Assembly (NCBI RefSeq): GCF_003285545.1
Contig: NZ_QLNV01000007.1
Coordinates: forward strand, 209,157-273,156
Direction: 5' to 3'
Origin: Sinomicrobium soli
GTDB lineage: Bacteria; Bacteroidota; Bacteroidia; Flavobacteriales; Flavobacteriaceae
Length of the DNA stretch: 64,000 nucleotides
The translations under genes were made by a program, and so were the position numbers. The notes under the pieces were generated by a model. It had not been told where the DNA came from, searched no databases, and saw only the letters and a list, made by a program, of their open reading frames with translations. This document shows positions 14,617 to 23,547 of the stretch, one piece after another; the first letter of the stretch is position 1, and each line of letters begins with the position of its first letter.

Positions 14617-15834
14617 TTAGTACGCACCGGGTTGCGGGTTACTGCTCGACTCAAAATCTTCACTACTGTTGTTCGTATCGATAAATAAGATATTTCCGTC
14701 GATGCTTGTCGATTTTCTGATGATGGACTCTCCGGTATAAGTATCGGAAACATGTGTAAACCCGACATCCAGACTCGATGGTATCCTTTTAAAATTGCCA
14801 TCCTCTTCACTTCTTAAGGCCTCCACCGCATCTATGACATGGGTTGCAGGAACTTTTAACACCTGGGGGTAATCAGGGCCTGCATCGGGAATAGCCGCGC
14901 GTTCCAGGTTTTCAATATCTTCGCCTCTCCAGATAATTGTACCGGGCCCGAAAACACTAACCAGTGAAAATGTAGTATTAAACGGATGGTACAGCATTTC
15001 CAGGTTAGGCACATCAGGCGCATCGATATCGCGGGTAGACCCTTCTACAAAAAATTCCCAGTCGGCACCACTTAAATCTACGGGGCTTCCGGGATTGGCT
15101 TCTTCGCTTTGGTGGTTAATTCCCTGTTGAGCTATGGTTATACTTGAAAAAGGTTCGAGGATATGTTCTTCACCAGACCCGGGAATTCTCCAGGCTGTGC
15201 TGATGTATACATGCGAATCGTCATCGGTGAACGGCGAAGGAATGCTGCCGGGATTTATTAAGCCGGAAACTCCATACACATCAGAAATAATAAGTCCGTC
15301 CAAAGCAATAGGTTCACTGGAATTATTATAAATCTCGAAAAACTGATCAAAGAAATAGTTGGAACCCTCGGGAGTTTTTGAACCTGAATAATAAACCTGG
15401 CTAATGACCAGGTTTCCCACTATCGAACCTGCCAGCCTGATATCCAGAACGCTACTGGCAGTTGTATGATTAAGGTTAAAATCATTATCGAGATAGTTCA
15501 GGTTGATCTCTACTTCATTACCGGTGACTGCCAGGGCTTCTTCCCCCTGCAGTAATTTACCGGCCTGCACATTGTAGGTACCCGGTACCAGTCCGGAAAA
15601 GGTAGCCATCCCGTCGGCATCGGTGGTTTGCTCAAATTCCTGTCCGGAGGCATTATCAACCATTGTTACCCTTACACCTACAGCGGTTTGTATTTCGAAA
15701 TCTTCAGGGTAAAGCACATGTACACTCAACTCCAGCTGTTCCAGGCGCTGATTGTCATCATCTGAACTACAGGCCATGAAAAGCCAGAAGAACGATAATA
15801 AAAGGATTAAAGACTTGTTTGTTTTGTGTTTCAT
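14617..15834 (-). CDS. DUF4876-like surface lipoprotein
   Basis: This 405-residue lipoprotein has a hydrophobic leader with lipobox FMAC (Cys22) followed by SSDDD, a flavobacterial lipoprotein export context. Residues 35-120 look like a carboxypeptidase-type beta domain (GVRVTMVDNASGQEFEQTTD). Residues 130-330 resemble a lamin-tail/DUF4876 region (YYSGSKTPEGSNYFFDQFFE). It is encoded 17 bp after the TonB receptor and 6 bp before the beta-barrel gene, so the three form one operon. It probably sits on the outer membrane as the receptor's lipoprotein partner; the substrate is unknown. Confidence 0.7.
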   Translation of the reverse strand: MKHKTNKSLILLLSFFWLFMACSSDDDNQRLEQLELSVHVLYPEDFEIQTAVGVRVTMVDNASGQEFEQTTDADGMATFSGLVPGTYNVQAGKLLQGEEALAVTGNEVEINLNYLDNDFNLNHTTASSVLDIRLAGSIVGNLVISQVYYSGSKTPEGSNYFFDQFFEIYNNSSEPIALDGLIISDVYGVSGLINPGSIPSPFTDDDSHVYISTAWRIPGSGEEHILEPFSSITIAQQGINHQSEEANPGSPVDLSGADWEFFVEGSTRDIDAPDVPNLEMLYHPFNTTFSLVSVFGPGTIIWRGEDIENLERAAIPDAGPDYPQVLKVPATHVIDAVEALRSEEDGNFKRIPSSLDVGFTHVSDTYTGESIIRKSTSIDGNILFIDTNNSSEDFESSSNPQPGAY

Positions 15835-15851
15835 CGTGATTAAGAATTAAG

Positions 15852-18569
15852 TTAGAATTGATAATAAATTTCGGCTCCGAAAAAGAGTTCGAGGTTTCTT
15901 TCGGTATAATTTCCACTTCTTACACTTTGATAAAGCGGCCTGTGGTTATTGATGTTGTTCACATAAAAGGCAAAGCCGCGCCCGGGCTGAAACTCTTTGT
16001 TTAACCTGAGGTTAAACAGGAGCAGCGGCGGCATTTTTTCCTGCAGCAGCATATCCCTGTTGATCTGGTTCCAGTACTGCCGGTATTCAAAATTTTTGCG
16101 CTCTTCCGGGCTTAAGGGGGTTATGATGCCGTTTTTATCCAGTAGTGCCGTGGGATACGGGCTAAATCCCGTCATTTGCTCTGTTTTGAGCCAGGTGATC
16201 TGTGCCAGCGAAGATATAACCATTCCCGCCTTGGGAATACGGTGTATGAAGCGCAGGGACGTATTAAACTGACTGGAGACATTTCCCTGTCCCGCCTGAA
16301 AATAAGGGATATATTCCGAATCAGGATCCCGGTACACAAAATCAGGCTGCGCCTGCTGCCCGTTGGTGTAGCTTTCAGATCTTATATAAGCACCGTTTAC
16401 GTTTAAAGATGTTTTTAAAACTTCCCACTCCGGAAAGTTGATGGTATATTCTATTCCGGTGTTATGAATGTCCCTGTTGTTGGCCGGGGCATCATACCCC
16501 AGGAACCTTTTCTCGTACCGGGCGGGAGTATCGGACAGGATGGGAGGAGCATTTTCAGGACTTTCCCGGATACTGTAAACAGGGTAACCGGCAATATAAG
16601 GGTGGCGGATAAAGCCTGGCCCGTTTTTAGTGTTTTCCTTAAAATAGGTAATTAGAAAATCAATATTTCCCAGGTTCCCGTCAAGTCCGGCCTCAAACTT
16701 TTCCGTAGTGTAGCTTGTTATATTACCGGCGTCCGGATCCAGCTTTCTTGTGGTTACAATCAATAGCCTTTCATTGGGGTTGTTGGCATAGTGGTTAAAA
16801 TTTATCAGGTCGAAAAACCTGGGGCCGGGCGACAGGTAACCAAGACCGGGTGTCTTTGAATTTATTCCGTAAGCCGCCCTGATCTTCAGATGAGGCAGCA
16901 CCTCAAAAGAACTATTAATCCTGGGTTGTAAATCCTGACTTATCAAGCGGTTTTCAGCTCCCGACAGAAAATAGCGATCTCCCCGCAGCCCTACCTGCCA
17001 GGCCCATTCCCTATCGGCTATTACCAATGAGAATTGATCTTCAAGATAAAAACTTAACTGGTTCAGCGTGGGAACATCATCAAAACTCCTGGGACGATCG
17101 CCGGCATTATAATTTTGCCGTGGCGGAGTTAGCAAATCAAACTGCCGGCCCGGCCCTTTATTCCGGTCCAAACGAAATTCGGTTCCGGCAACGACTCTAT
17201 GCGAAGTATTGAAAATGCGTAAGAATTTGCTCAATTCCAGGCGGTGGTAATAATTAAACGGCCTGCCCGCTACGGTAGTCTCGTTTCTATATCTTGCGGT
17301 CCCGTAAGGCACCGCTCCCGTGGTATCGGTTACAAATGTAGGCCGGGGCCCTACGTTGGTGGTGATAAACTCTTCAAAGAAAGAATTTTGTATACTGTAA
17401 GAAGCTGAAGCATTTATTTTTAAATGATCGAATACGGGATTATCTACAGGGGAATATGAAATATCGGTATTCCATCTGAACCGGTAATCCTCGGAACTCC
17501 AGCTTCTTTGGGAGGGTTCGTTTTCGGCATCCCGGCCACGGGTAGCCACATTACTGCTTATATACAATTTATTTTTTATAAGCATCTGGTTATCCGGAAG
17601 TACCCTTATCTGATGTCCTGCCGATACTGAAATTCGTGTAAACTCATTCAGCACATCCCTGGGGTCCGGTTTTGAATTGGTAAGATCGAGGTCCAGGCTT
17701 AAGGCCTGACCGGATTCATCAAGATCAATTCCTGCGCCGGCAGCAACCTGGAATAGATTTGGGTTTGCTCTTAGCCTTATATTAGGTGAAAATCCACCGA
17801 TTCTCGTATTTACCAAAACGGCACCGGCCGTAAAATTGCCATGTCTTGCCGAAGGTACTCCCCGGATAACCTCTACAGATTCAATCTGGTCTGCCGGAAT
17901 CTGCCGTAAATCGAATCCGCGGTTTACCACCGACTGGAAAGGTGGGGAAGCCCCCGGATCGGAATTCAGGATATTTACGTTATATTGGAGGTTGGCATCA
18001 TTAGACACCGGACTACCGTCCATTATCAGGGCGGTCCCCAACTGGGCCACGGCATTGCCTGCCGAATTGGTGGGCGTTTGCCGCAGGAGGATTTGCTGTG
18101 GTGAACTTAAATCGGGGTTTATCGCCAACTGGCCGGGTAACAGTTGTAATACATCGCGCAGACTGGACGGCTGGACGTGCTCTATGGCAGCTTTTTCAAT
18201 GAGCGACCGGGTGCCCAATCCATTGCTGTTTTCCCTGGCCGTTACGATAACCTCGTCAATTTGAAGGTTCCTGCTTCGAAGCTGTATTTGAACATTTAAT
18301 CTGTGGCTATGTAAAATAAGAGTATCCAGGCTTACATACCCCAAATGAGTAATGTTTAAGTGATGTTCGTTTTCACCGGGATTTATCTTTATGGAAAACC
18401 TGCCTTCCAGATTCGTAATGGTAGAATGGCCGGAAGTGTTTTGGCGAATCAAGGCGCCTGTTAAGGGTTCATTTTCTTCATTATGAACAATACCGGTAAT
18501 AATGTTGTCCTGGGCACTTATGTACCCAATAACCACAAAGTAAAACAAGGCCGGCAGGAGAAACTTCAT
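15852..18569 (-). CDS. TonB-dependent outer-membrane receptor with N-terminal carboxypeptidase-like domain
   Basis: This is a 905-residue receptor. The signal peptide ends ISAQ (about residue 20). A CarboxypepD_reg-like domain spans about 22-105 (GIVHNEENEPLTGALIRQNT). The plug starts IDEVIVTARENSNG (about 103-116) and includes SVEVIRGVPSARHGNFTAGA. The rest is a 22-strand-type barrel ending FFGAEIYYQF. It imports a bound ligand using TonB/ExbBD energy. It lacks a SusD partner; the lipoprotein and beta-barrel genes downstream replace it. The ligand is not visible from the sequence. Confidence 0.93.
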   Translation of the reverse strand: MKFLLPALFYFVVIGYISAQDNIITGIVHNEENEPLTGALIRQNTSGHSTITNLEGRFSIKINPGENEHHLNITHLGYVSLDTLILHSHRLNVQIQLRSRNLQIDEVIVTARENSNGLGTRSLIEKAAIEHVQPSSLRDVLQLLPGQLAINPDLSSPQQILLRQTPTNSAGNAVAQLGTALIMDGSPVSNDANLQYNVNILNSDPGASPPFQSVVNRGFDLRQIPADQIESVEVIRGVPSARHGNFTAGAVLVNTRIGGFSPNIRLRANPNLFQVAAGAGIDLDESGQALSLDLDLTNSKPDPRDVLNEFTRISVSAGHQIRVLPDNQMLIKNKLYISSNVATRGRDAENEPSQRSWSSEDYRFRWNTDISYSPVDNPVFDHLKINASASYSIQNSFFEEFITTNVGPRPTFVTDTTGAVPYGTARYRNETTVAGRPFNYYHRLELSKFLRIFNTSHRVVAGTEFRLDRNKGPGRQFDLLTPPRQNYNAGDRPRSFDDVPTLNQLSFYLEDQFSLVIADREWAWQVGLRGDRYFLSGAENRLISQDLQPRINSSFEVLPHLKIRAAYGINSKTPGLGYLSPGPRFFDLINFNHYANNPNERLLIVTTRKLDPDAGNITSYTTEKFEAGLDGNLGNIDFLITYFKENTKNGPGFIRHPYIAGYPVYSIRESPENAPPILSDTPARYEKRFLGYDAPANNRDIHNTGIEYTINFPEWEVLKTSLNVNGAYIRSESYTNGQQAQPDFVYRDPDSEYIPYFQAGQGNVSSQFNTSLRFIHRIPKAGMVISSLAQITWLKTEQMTGFSPYPTALLDKNGIITPLSPEERKNFEYRQYWNQINRDMLLQEKMPPLLLFNLRLNKEFQPGRGFAFYVNNINNHRPLYQSVRSGNYTERNLELFFGAEIYYQF

Positions 18570-18775
18570 TAATGCGATTTTGTTGCAAAAATAGAATTAA
18601 TTTCATTAAACGCAACAAAGTAGCATTACTATTTTGAAATTGCCGATGGATCCTTATGAAGTTATCTACAACCCAAAAAAGAGGCTGTCTTCTTCTAAAA
18701 AAAACGACCGGAAAACAGTGACTCCTTTACCAGATATTAAATGCTCCCTAAATAACTATTGTTAACTTTGCACTG

Positions 18776-18997
18776 ATGAAAGAATTTATAGAATACATCC
18801 TGCAGTTCGGTAATCTGAACGTGCAGTAAATAAACCTTATTAACAGGAAGGCCAAAGAAATAGAACTTAATAAAGATGACTATTTTTTAGAAGCAGGCAA
18901 ACTTTCCGTTGCACTCACCTACGGCCCCGGCAGACTTTTTATACTTCAACAAATACATGAAACCATGATTCAATTAGCCAGGCTGGGGTTAAATTAA
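18776..18997 (+). pseudogene. Broken Crp/Fnr-type regulator remnant
   Basis: From ATG 18776 the frame reads MKEFIEYILQFGNLNVQ, then a TAA at 18827-18829, then continues in frame INLINRKAKEIELNKDDYFL and EAGKLS to a stop at 18995-18997. This matches the start of flavobacterial Crp/Fnr regulators (FGNLNQQQ...KAKEIELKKGDYFLEAGK). Most of the cyclic-nucleotide domain and the HTH are deleted, leaving a scrambled tail. It is a decayed gene, not a functional regulator. Confidence 0.6.
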
Positions 18998-19029
18998 TAA
19001 TATTGTAGTCGGTTTAAAAAGTACATCAA

Positions 19030-19392
19030 ATGAAAACTCTCTTAAAATTAGAAGAAGCTGCAATATTGCTATTTTGCATTTTCTTATTTAGCAAATTAAA
19101 TTTTGCCTGGTGGTGGTTTCCTGCACTATTGTTATTGCCGGATATTGGTATGATTGGCTATGTTGTAAATCGTAAAGTCGGGGCATTTACCTATAACCTG
19201 ACACATCATCGCCTGATAGCGACAATGGTAGCATTATATGCCATTACTTATGGTAACGATTCCTGGAAACTAACTGCTGTCATACTTTTTGCCCATATTT
19301 CTTTTGACAGAACTTTAGGGTATGGTTTAAAATATAATGACAACTTTCAGCATACTCATTTAGGTACTATTGGAAAAAAAAGCATAAACTGA
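19030..19392 (+). CDS. DUF4260-family membrane protein
   Basis: The 120-residue protein has three or four hydrophobic segments (about 10-24, 26-46, 60-78 and 82-96) and the polar motifs WWWFPALLLLPDIGMIGY, NLTHHRL and FDRTLGYGLKY expected for DUF4260. The family is found near stress and transcription-regulator genes in many bacteria, but its function is unknown. Here it lies between a broken Crp/Fnr gene and the ArsR cassette, on the same strand as both. Confidence 0.8.
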   Translation: MKTLLKLEEAAILLFCIFLFSKLNFAWWWFPALLLLPDIGMIGYVVNRKVGAFTYNLTHHRLIATMVALYAITYGNDSWKLTAVILFAHISFDRTLGYGLKYNDNFQHTHLGTIGKKSIN

Positions 19393-19410
19393 ATTAACTA
19401 TATCTATAAT

Positions 19411-19435
19411 GGACTCATCCTGAGTTATTATAATT
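19411..19435 (+). terminator. Hairpin terminator after the DUF4260 gene
   Basis: GGACTCATCCTGAGT folds as ACTCA/TGAGT with a 3-nt loop and runs into TATTATAATTTG. Closely related text (AACTCGTCTTGAGT) occurs at 48388, also followed by TATTATAATTTT. Confidence 0.45.
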
Positions 19436-19619
19436 TGCTGGAAAACCCTCTTTTGCACCAGCTCACCACCTGCCCCCCTTCACTAAAAACAGCTCCCTGC
19501 TGGCCCGGTCCTGTCTTTTTCTCTCCTCATAGCTATGGCCATATGGTTCGAAAAACCTTCATCCGGGTACAATCCGATCACTTTCATTCATAAAAATTTG
19601 TTAAACATGATGTAGGTAT

Positions 19620-19635
19620 TTAGGTAATTACCTAA
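19620..19635. promoter_or_regulatory. ArsR operator, copy 1 upstream site
   Basis: TTAGGTAATTACCTAA is a perfect palindrome (TTAGGT-N4-ACCTAA) ending 9 bp before the ArsR start. It overlaps a TAAATTTG -7 promoter box (19633-19640). The same motif recurs at 19968, 44593 and 44942. Bound repressor would block the promoter, giving self-control. Because the box is only 4 nt before the ATG, the transcript may be leaderless. Confidence 0.75.
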
Positions 19636-19644
19636 ATTTGTCCC

Positions 19645-19950
19645 ATGGAATTATTAGAGGTTATAAAGTCATTATCAAACGAAACACGTTTAAACATTCT
19701 TGAATGGTTAAAGGATCCCTTTGCCCATTTTCCGGAAGAAGAGTTGAGCCGGGACACACCGGAATTAGGGGTATGTGTGTCCGATATTGCTAAAAAAGCC
19801 GGGATGTCCGTCCCTACTGTCTCAGATTATTTAAAGACCATGTCTGCTGCAAATATTCTGATTGCTACCCGAAAGGGACAGTGGACGTATTATAAAAGAA
19901 ACGAAAAATCAATTCAGGATCTGGCAACGCATATTAAAAATAAACTATAA
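19645..19950 (+). CDS. ArsR-family winged-helix repressor, copy 1
   Basis: The 101-residue product has an N-terminal helix KSLSNETRLNILEWLKD, the recognition region CVSDIAKKAGMSVPTVSDYL (about 44-63) and a wing ATRKGQWTYYKRNEK. It differs from the 44618-44923 copy at only four residues. There is no clear metal-binding Cys cluster, so the signal may be a small reactive molecule rather than a metal. Operator palindromes lie before it and between it and the reductase gene, which suggests that it represses itself and the two downstream oxidoreductases. Confidence 0.88.
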   Translation: MELLEVIKSLSNETRLNILEWLKDPFAHFPEEELSRDTPELGVCVSDIAKKAGMSVPTVSDYLKTMSAANILIATRKGQWTYYKRNEKSIQDLATHIKNKL

Positions 19951-19967
19951 TTTTTTTTGTTTAACTT

Positions 19968-19983
19968 TTAGGTTTTTACCTAA
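19968..19983. promoter_or_regulatory. ArsR operator, copy 1 internal site
   Basis: TTAGGTTTTTACCTAA has the same 6-4-6 layout as the upstream site. It lies between the ArsR stop (19950) and the reductase start (20002). At the equivalent place in copy 2 both arms changed together (TTAGGC...GCCTAA), which keeps the symmetry. Confidence 0.75.
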
Positions 19984-20001
19984 TTACATAAATTTACAAA
20001 T

Positions 20002-20976
20002 ATGAAAGCAGCAATGTTAAAAGAGTTCGGCCCTATTGAAAATTTTGAAATTGTAGATATACCAAAACCTGAACCCGGATTCAAGGAAGTTTTGGTCAAG
20101 GTATTTGCAACTTCCGTAAACCCTTTGGACTACCAGGTTCGGCGTGGGGATTATAAAAATGAACTGGAGCTACCGGTTATTACAGGTCACGACATTTCCG
20201 GTGAGATCGTAGCGCTCGGACCCGGGGTGGAAAATTTTAAAGTCGGTGACGAAGTGTATTATACTCCGGAGATCTTTAATGGCCCCGGGAGCTACGTTCA
20301 ATACCACGTTGCACATGAGTCTATCATGGGTTTAAAACCAAAAAGCCTGAGCCACCTGGAGGCCGCAACCCTTCCCCTGGCCGCAGGAACAGCCTGGGAG
20401 ATGCTGGTTACCAGGGCGCAGCTCAAAATCAACCAATCCATTCTGGTTCACGGTGGTGCCGGTGGTGTAGGCATACCAACCATTCAAATTGCCAAGGCTA
20501 TGGGAGCCATTGTGTATACCACTGCCAGAAAGGCCCATCATCAATTTCTTCTGGAATTGGGTGCAGACTATGTTATTGACTACGAAAATGAAGACTACCT
20601 TCAGGTGGTCAATCAATTGACAAACCATAAAGGCGTTGATGTCATCATCGATACCATAGGAGGCGATACACTTTCCGATAGCGGAAAGATACTCAGTCAG
20701 CTGGGGCAGGTAGTTACATTGGTCGACATAGAGAAACCCCAGAACCTTATTGAAGCATGGGGGAAAAATGCCACTTATCACTTTGTCTTTACCCGGCAGA
20801 ATAGAAATAAACTGGACGAATTAACTAAATTGGTAGAAAGCAAAAAGCTAAAACCGGTTTTAAATAAGGTCTTTCCCTTGTCGGAGATTGGTAAAGCCCA
20901 TAGCTTATTGGAATACAGAACAGGTGATAAAAACTTCTATGGCAAAATAGGAATAGAAGTGGAAAAAGAAGCTTAA
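20002..20976 (+). CDS. NAD(P)H-dependent quinone oxidoreductase (MDR family), copy 1A
   Basis: This 324-residue medium-chain reductase has a GroES-like N-terminal half (SVNPLDYQVRRG, VITGHDISGEIVALG) and a Rossmann half with the nucleotide motif HGGAGGVGIPTIQIAKAMGA (about 148-167). The catalytic and structural zinc ligands of alcohol dehydrogenases are absent, so it belongs with quinone/enone reductases (QOR, zeta-crystallin-like) that reduce quinones or reactive alkenals. It is about 95% identical to 44976-45950 and follows its ArsR regulator after an operator. Confidence 0.9.
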   Translation: MKAAMLKEFGPIENFEIVDIPKPEPGFKEVLVKVFATSVNPLDYQVRRGDYKNELELPVITGHDISGEIVALGPGVENFKVGDEVYYTPEIFNGPGSYVQYHVAHESIMGLKPKSLSHLEAATLPLAAGTAWEMLVTRAQLKINQSILVHGGAGGVGIPTIQIAKAMGAIVYTTARKAHHQFLLELGADYVIDYENEDYLQVVNQLTNHKGVDVIIDTIGGDTLSDSGKILSQLGQVVTLVDIEKPQNLIEAWGKNATYHFVFTRQNRNKLDELTKLVESKKLKPVLNKVFPLSEIGKAHSLLEYRTGDKNFYGKIGIEVEKEA

Positions 20977-20998
20977 CAGGTTTTTCAATACACAACAA

Positions 20999-21044
20999 TG
21001 ACCTCCCCGAGCTATGATCGGTGCCTAAAATGGCAGGAGGTCAG
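20999..21044 (+). other. Conserved stem-loop between the two reductase genes (copy 1)
   Basis: TGACCTCC and GGAGGTCA (arms near 20999-21006 and 21036-21043) form an 8-bp stem around a 29-nt loop. In copy 2 the arms are the same while the loop sequence differs (45972-46019). Conserved arms with changing loop suggest an RNA role such as attenuation or stability. No T-run follows. Confidence 0.5.
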
Positions 21045-21110
21045 TTGTTTACCGTGATAGCTCAAATCGAAAAACAGATTCTATTTTAAAACAATTAAAA
21101 AAATATAACA

Positions 21111-22046
21111 ATGAAAGCAATTGTATTGAAGGCCCCGGGAGGTGCAGAAAACCTATCCATTCAAGATTTGGACAAACCGGCCGTCACGACGGGCGAAGTA
21201 TTGGTCCGGGTCAAAGCGATAAGTATCAATCCAGTGGATGTAAAATCGAGATCTGGTAAAGGAGTATATGGACGGATAAAGGATGAAAATCCTCTTGTTT
21301 TGGGATGGGATATCTCGGGTACGGTTGTTGAAAGCCACGATACTAAATTTCAAATTGGCGACGAGGTATTCGGAATGGTAAACTTTCCCGGTCATGGAAG
21401 GGCGTATGCAGAATACGTAGCAGCCCCGGCATCGCAACTAGCCCTTAAACCTCAGAACATTACCCATGAAGAGGCAGCCGCAGCAACTCTGGTTGCCTTG
21501 ACCGCCTGGCAGGCCCTGGTCACAAACGCCAACGTCCGGAAAGGTCAAAAAGTCCTTATCCATGCCGCTTCAGGAGGAGTGGGTCACATCGCGGTCCAAA
21601 TTGCCAAGTATTTAGGGGCCACGGTGGTCGGAACATCTTCTGCAAAAAACAGGGATTTTGTATTGGGGCTTGGGGCTGATGCACACATCGATTACCAGGG
21701 CTACGACTGGGCTGCCCACCCAAGGGAATTTGATTTTGTCCTCGATACCATCGGAGGCGACAACATAGACCTCTCTCTCGAAGTGACCAGGGAAGGCGGA
21801 AGTATCATCAGTATTCCTACTGGATTGAACGAGGAAGTCACCTCCAAGGCCGCTTCCAAAGGGGTAAAAGGCTATTTTATTCTGGTACAGTCCAATGGTG
21901 CGGATATGGAACAGGTGGCATCACTTTTGGAAAAAGAGATCCTAAAACCACATATTTTTGAAACTTATGGTTTCGATCAGATACAAGAAGCCCATTTACA
22001 GCAGGAGACCGGCAGAACAGTTGGGAAACTGATCATTACCACATAA
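21111..22046 (+). CDS. NAD(P)H-dependent quinone oxidoreductase (MDR family), copy 1B
   Basis: The 311-residue MDR protein is only distantly related to the preceding gene. The N-terminal part has AISINPVDVKSRSGKG and LGWDISGTVVESH; the cofactor motif is IHAASGGVGHIAVQIAKYLG (about 150-169). There are no zinc ligands, as in quinone reductases. It is about 90% identical to 46148-47083, with a nearly identical central part. It probably shares the ArsR-controlled transcript and acts on reactive quinones or enones in the cytoplasm. Confidence 0.9.
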   Translation: MKAIVLKAPGGAENLSIQDLDKPAVTTGEVLVRVKAISINPVDVKSRSGKGVYGRIKDENPLVLGWDISGTVVESHDTKFQIGDEVFGMVNFPGHGRAYAEYVAAPASQLALKPQNITHEEAAAATLVALTAWQALVTNANVRKGQKVLIHAASGGVGHIAVQIAKYLGATVVGTSSAKNRDFVLGLGADAHIDYQGYDWAAHPREFDFVLDTIGGDNIDLSLEVTREGGSIISIPTGLNEEVTSKAASKGVKGYFILVQSNGADMEQVASLLEKEILKPHIFETYGFDQIQEAHLQQETGRTVGKLIITT

Positions 22047-22113
22047 TACCGGATCCCCAGCAAGCCTGTAAGTAATCCGATGGACACGTCACTTACAAGG
22101 TTCCAGGACCAGA

Positions 22114-22149
22114 CAAAAAAAGCTTGCCTTATACAGGGCGAGCTTTTTT
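22114..22149. terminator. Bidirectional intrinsic terminator
   Basis: AAAAGCTTGCC and GGCGAGCTTTT form a 9-bp stem (one G-U pair) with an A-run before and a T-run after. It serves both the reductase gene ending at 22046 and the opposing aldehyde dehydrogenase ending at 22177. Confidence 0.8.
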
Positions 22150-22176
22150 CAATTTCAATGCTTCTTTTACGACTGT

Positions 22177-23544
22177 TCAATCTACCCATATAGATTTAAT
22201 ATTAACAAATTCCCGTATACCGTAACCAGAAAGTTCCCTCCCGTACCCGCTATTTTTAATACCCCCGAAAGGCAACCTGGGATCTGAAGCTACTAATTTA
22301 TTCACAAAGCTACTCCCGGCTTCAAGTTGTAACGCCACTTTTTCTCCGCGTTCTTTATCTGATGTGATAACTCCCGATCCCAAGCCAAATCGGGAATTAT
22401 TCGCCAGTGCAATGGCTTCACTTTCGTCCCTGGCCCGGATAACCGAAGCTACCGGACCAAAAAGTTCATTGTCAAAAGCTTCCATCCCTGGTTTTACATC
22501 TGCAAGTATTGTCGCAGGATAATAGGCTCCATTCCCTTCGGGCATTTCTCCCCCTATGACTAACCGCGCCCCTTGCGAAACGGTTGTGAGAACTTGTTGA
22601 TGTAGTTCATCACGTAGATCAAATCTTGCCATAGGACCATAAAAGGTGATCTCATCCATGGGGTCTCCCATTTTGGCATTTCGCATCTTATTTGTGAAAA
22701 TTTCCAAAAACTTATCGTAAACCGGTTCGGGAACAATAAAACGTTTGGCTGCTATACAGGTCTGTCCATTGTTCTGTAATCTTCCCAACATAGCAAGCTC
22801 TGCAGCAGTATCGAGGTCTGCATCATCCAGTATAATATAAGCATCACTGCCCCCGAGTTCCAATACAGTTTTTTTTAAATTGGCTCCTGCTATAGCTGCT
22901 ACTGATCTTCCTGCGGGGTCGCTCCCTGTAAGGGTCACCGCCACGATATTTTTATCTTCTATAAGATCTTTAACCTTGCCGGCACTTATATTCAGATTGG
23001 TAAATACCCCTTCCGGAAATCCTGCTTTCACAAAAGCATCTTCCAGGGCAAAAGCGCTTCCCTGTACATTGGATGCATGTTTCAGCACACTGGTATTCCC
23101 TGCCATTATTGCCGGGGCTGCAAAACGGATCACCTGATAAAACGGAAAATTCCAGGGCATCACGGCTAAAATGACTCCCATCGGCTGAAAAGTAACATAA
23201 CTCCTGGTTGCCTCGGTGTTTACTATCTCTTTTGCCAAAAAACTTTCTGAGTTATCAGCATAGAAGCGACATATCCAGGCACATTTTTCAATTTCCTTTC
23301 TCGCCTGTACAATGGTTTTTCCCATTTCTATCGTAGCCAGCCGAGCGTATTCTTCTTTATCGGCATCGAACAGGTCGGCAAGGGCATACATTAATTTCGA
23401 ACGTTCGGCAAAGCTTGTTTGCTTCCAGGAAGTATACACTTCGCCAGCCAAAGCTGTTTTTTCTTTAGCTTCTAAAATATCTATCCTTTCGTATACGTTT
23501 TCAGTTTCCCCGTTAGCAGGGTTAATCGTTATGGCTTTACTCAT
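22177..23544 (-). CDS. Succinate-semialdehyde-type NAD(P)+ aldehyde dehydrogenase
   Basis: This 455-residue enzyme covers the full ALDH fold: PWNFPFYQVIRFAAPAIMAG (substrate/cofactor path), VTLTGSDPAGRSVA (NAD binding), LELGGSDAYI (catalytic Glu) and NNGQTCIAAKRF (catalytic Cys, about 265). The closest recognisable group is succinate-semialdehyde dehydrogenase (GabD/YneI-like), though the aldehyde cannot be fixed from the sequence. Its start is 3 bp downstream of the acetolactate-synthase-like gene's stop, so the two form an operon. Confidence 0.9.
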   Translation of the reverse strand: MSKAITINPANGETENVYERIDILEAKEKTALAGEVYTSWKQTSFAERSKLMYALADLFDADKEEYARLATIEMGKTIVQARKEIEKCAWICRFYADNSESFLAKEIVNTEATRSYVTFQPMGVILAVMPWNFPFYQVIRFAAPAIMAGNTSVLKHASNVQGSAFALEDAFVKAGFPEGVFTNLNISAGKVKDLIEDKNIVAVTLTGSDPAGRSVAAIAGANLKKTVLELGGSDAYIILDDADLDTAAELAMLGRLQNNGQTCIAAKRFIVPEPVYDKFLEIFTNKMRNAKMGDPMDEITFYGPMARFDLRDELHQQVLTTVSQGARLVIGGEMPEGNGAYYPATILADVKPGMEAFDNELFGPVASVIRARDESEAIALANNSRFGLGSGVITSDKERGEKVALQLEAGSSFVNKLVASDPRLPFGGIKNSGYGRELSGYGIREFVNIKSIWVD

Positions 23545-23547
23545 AAT

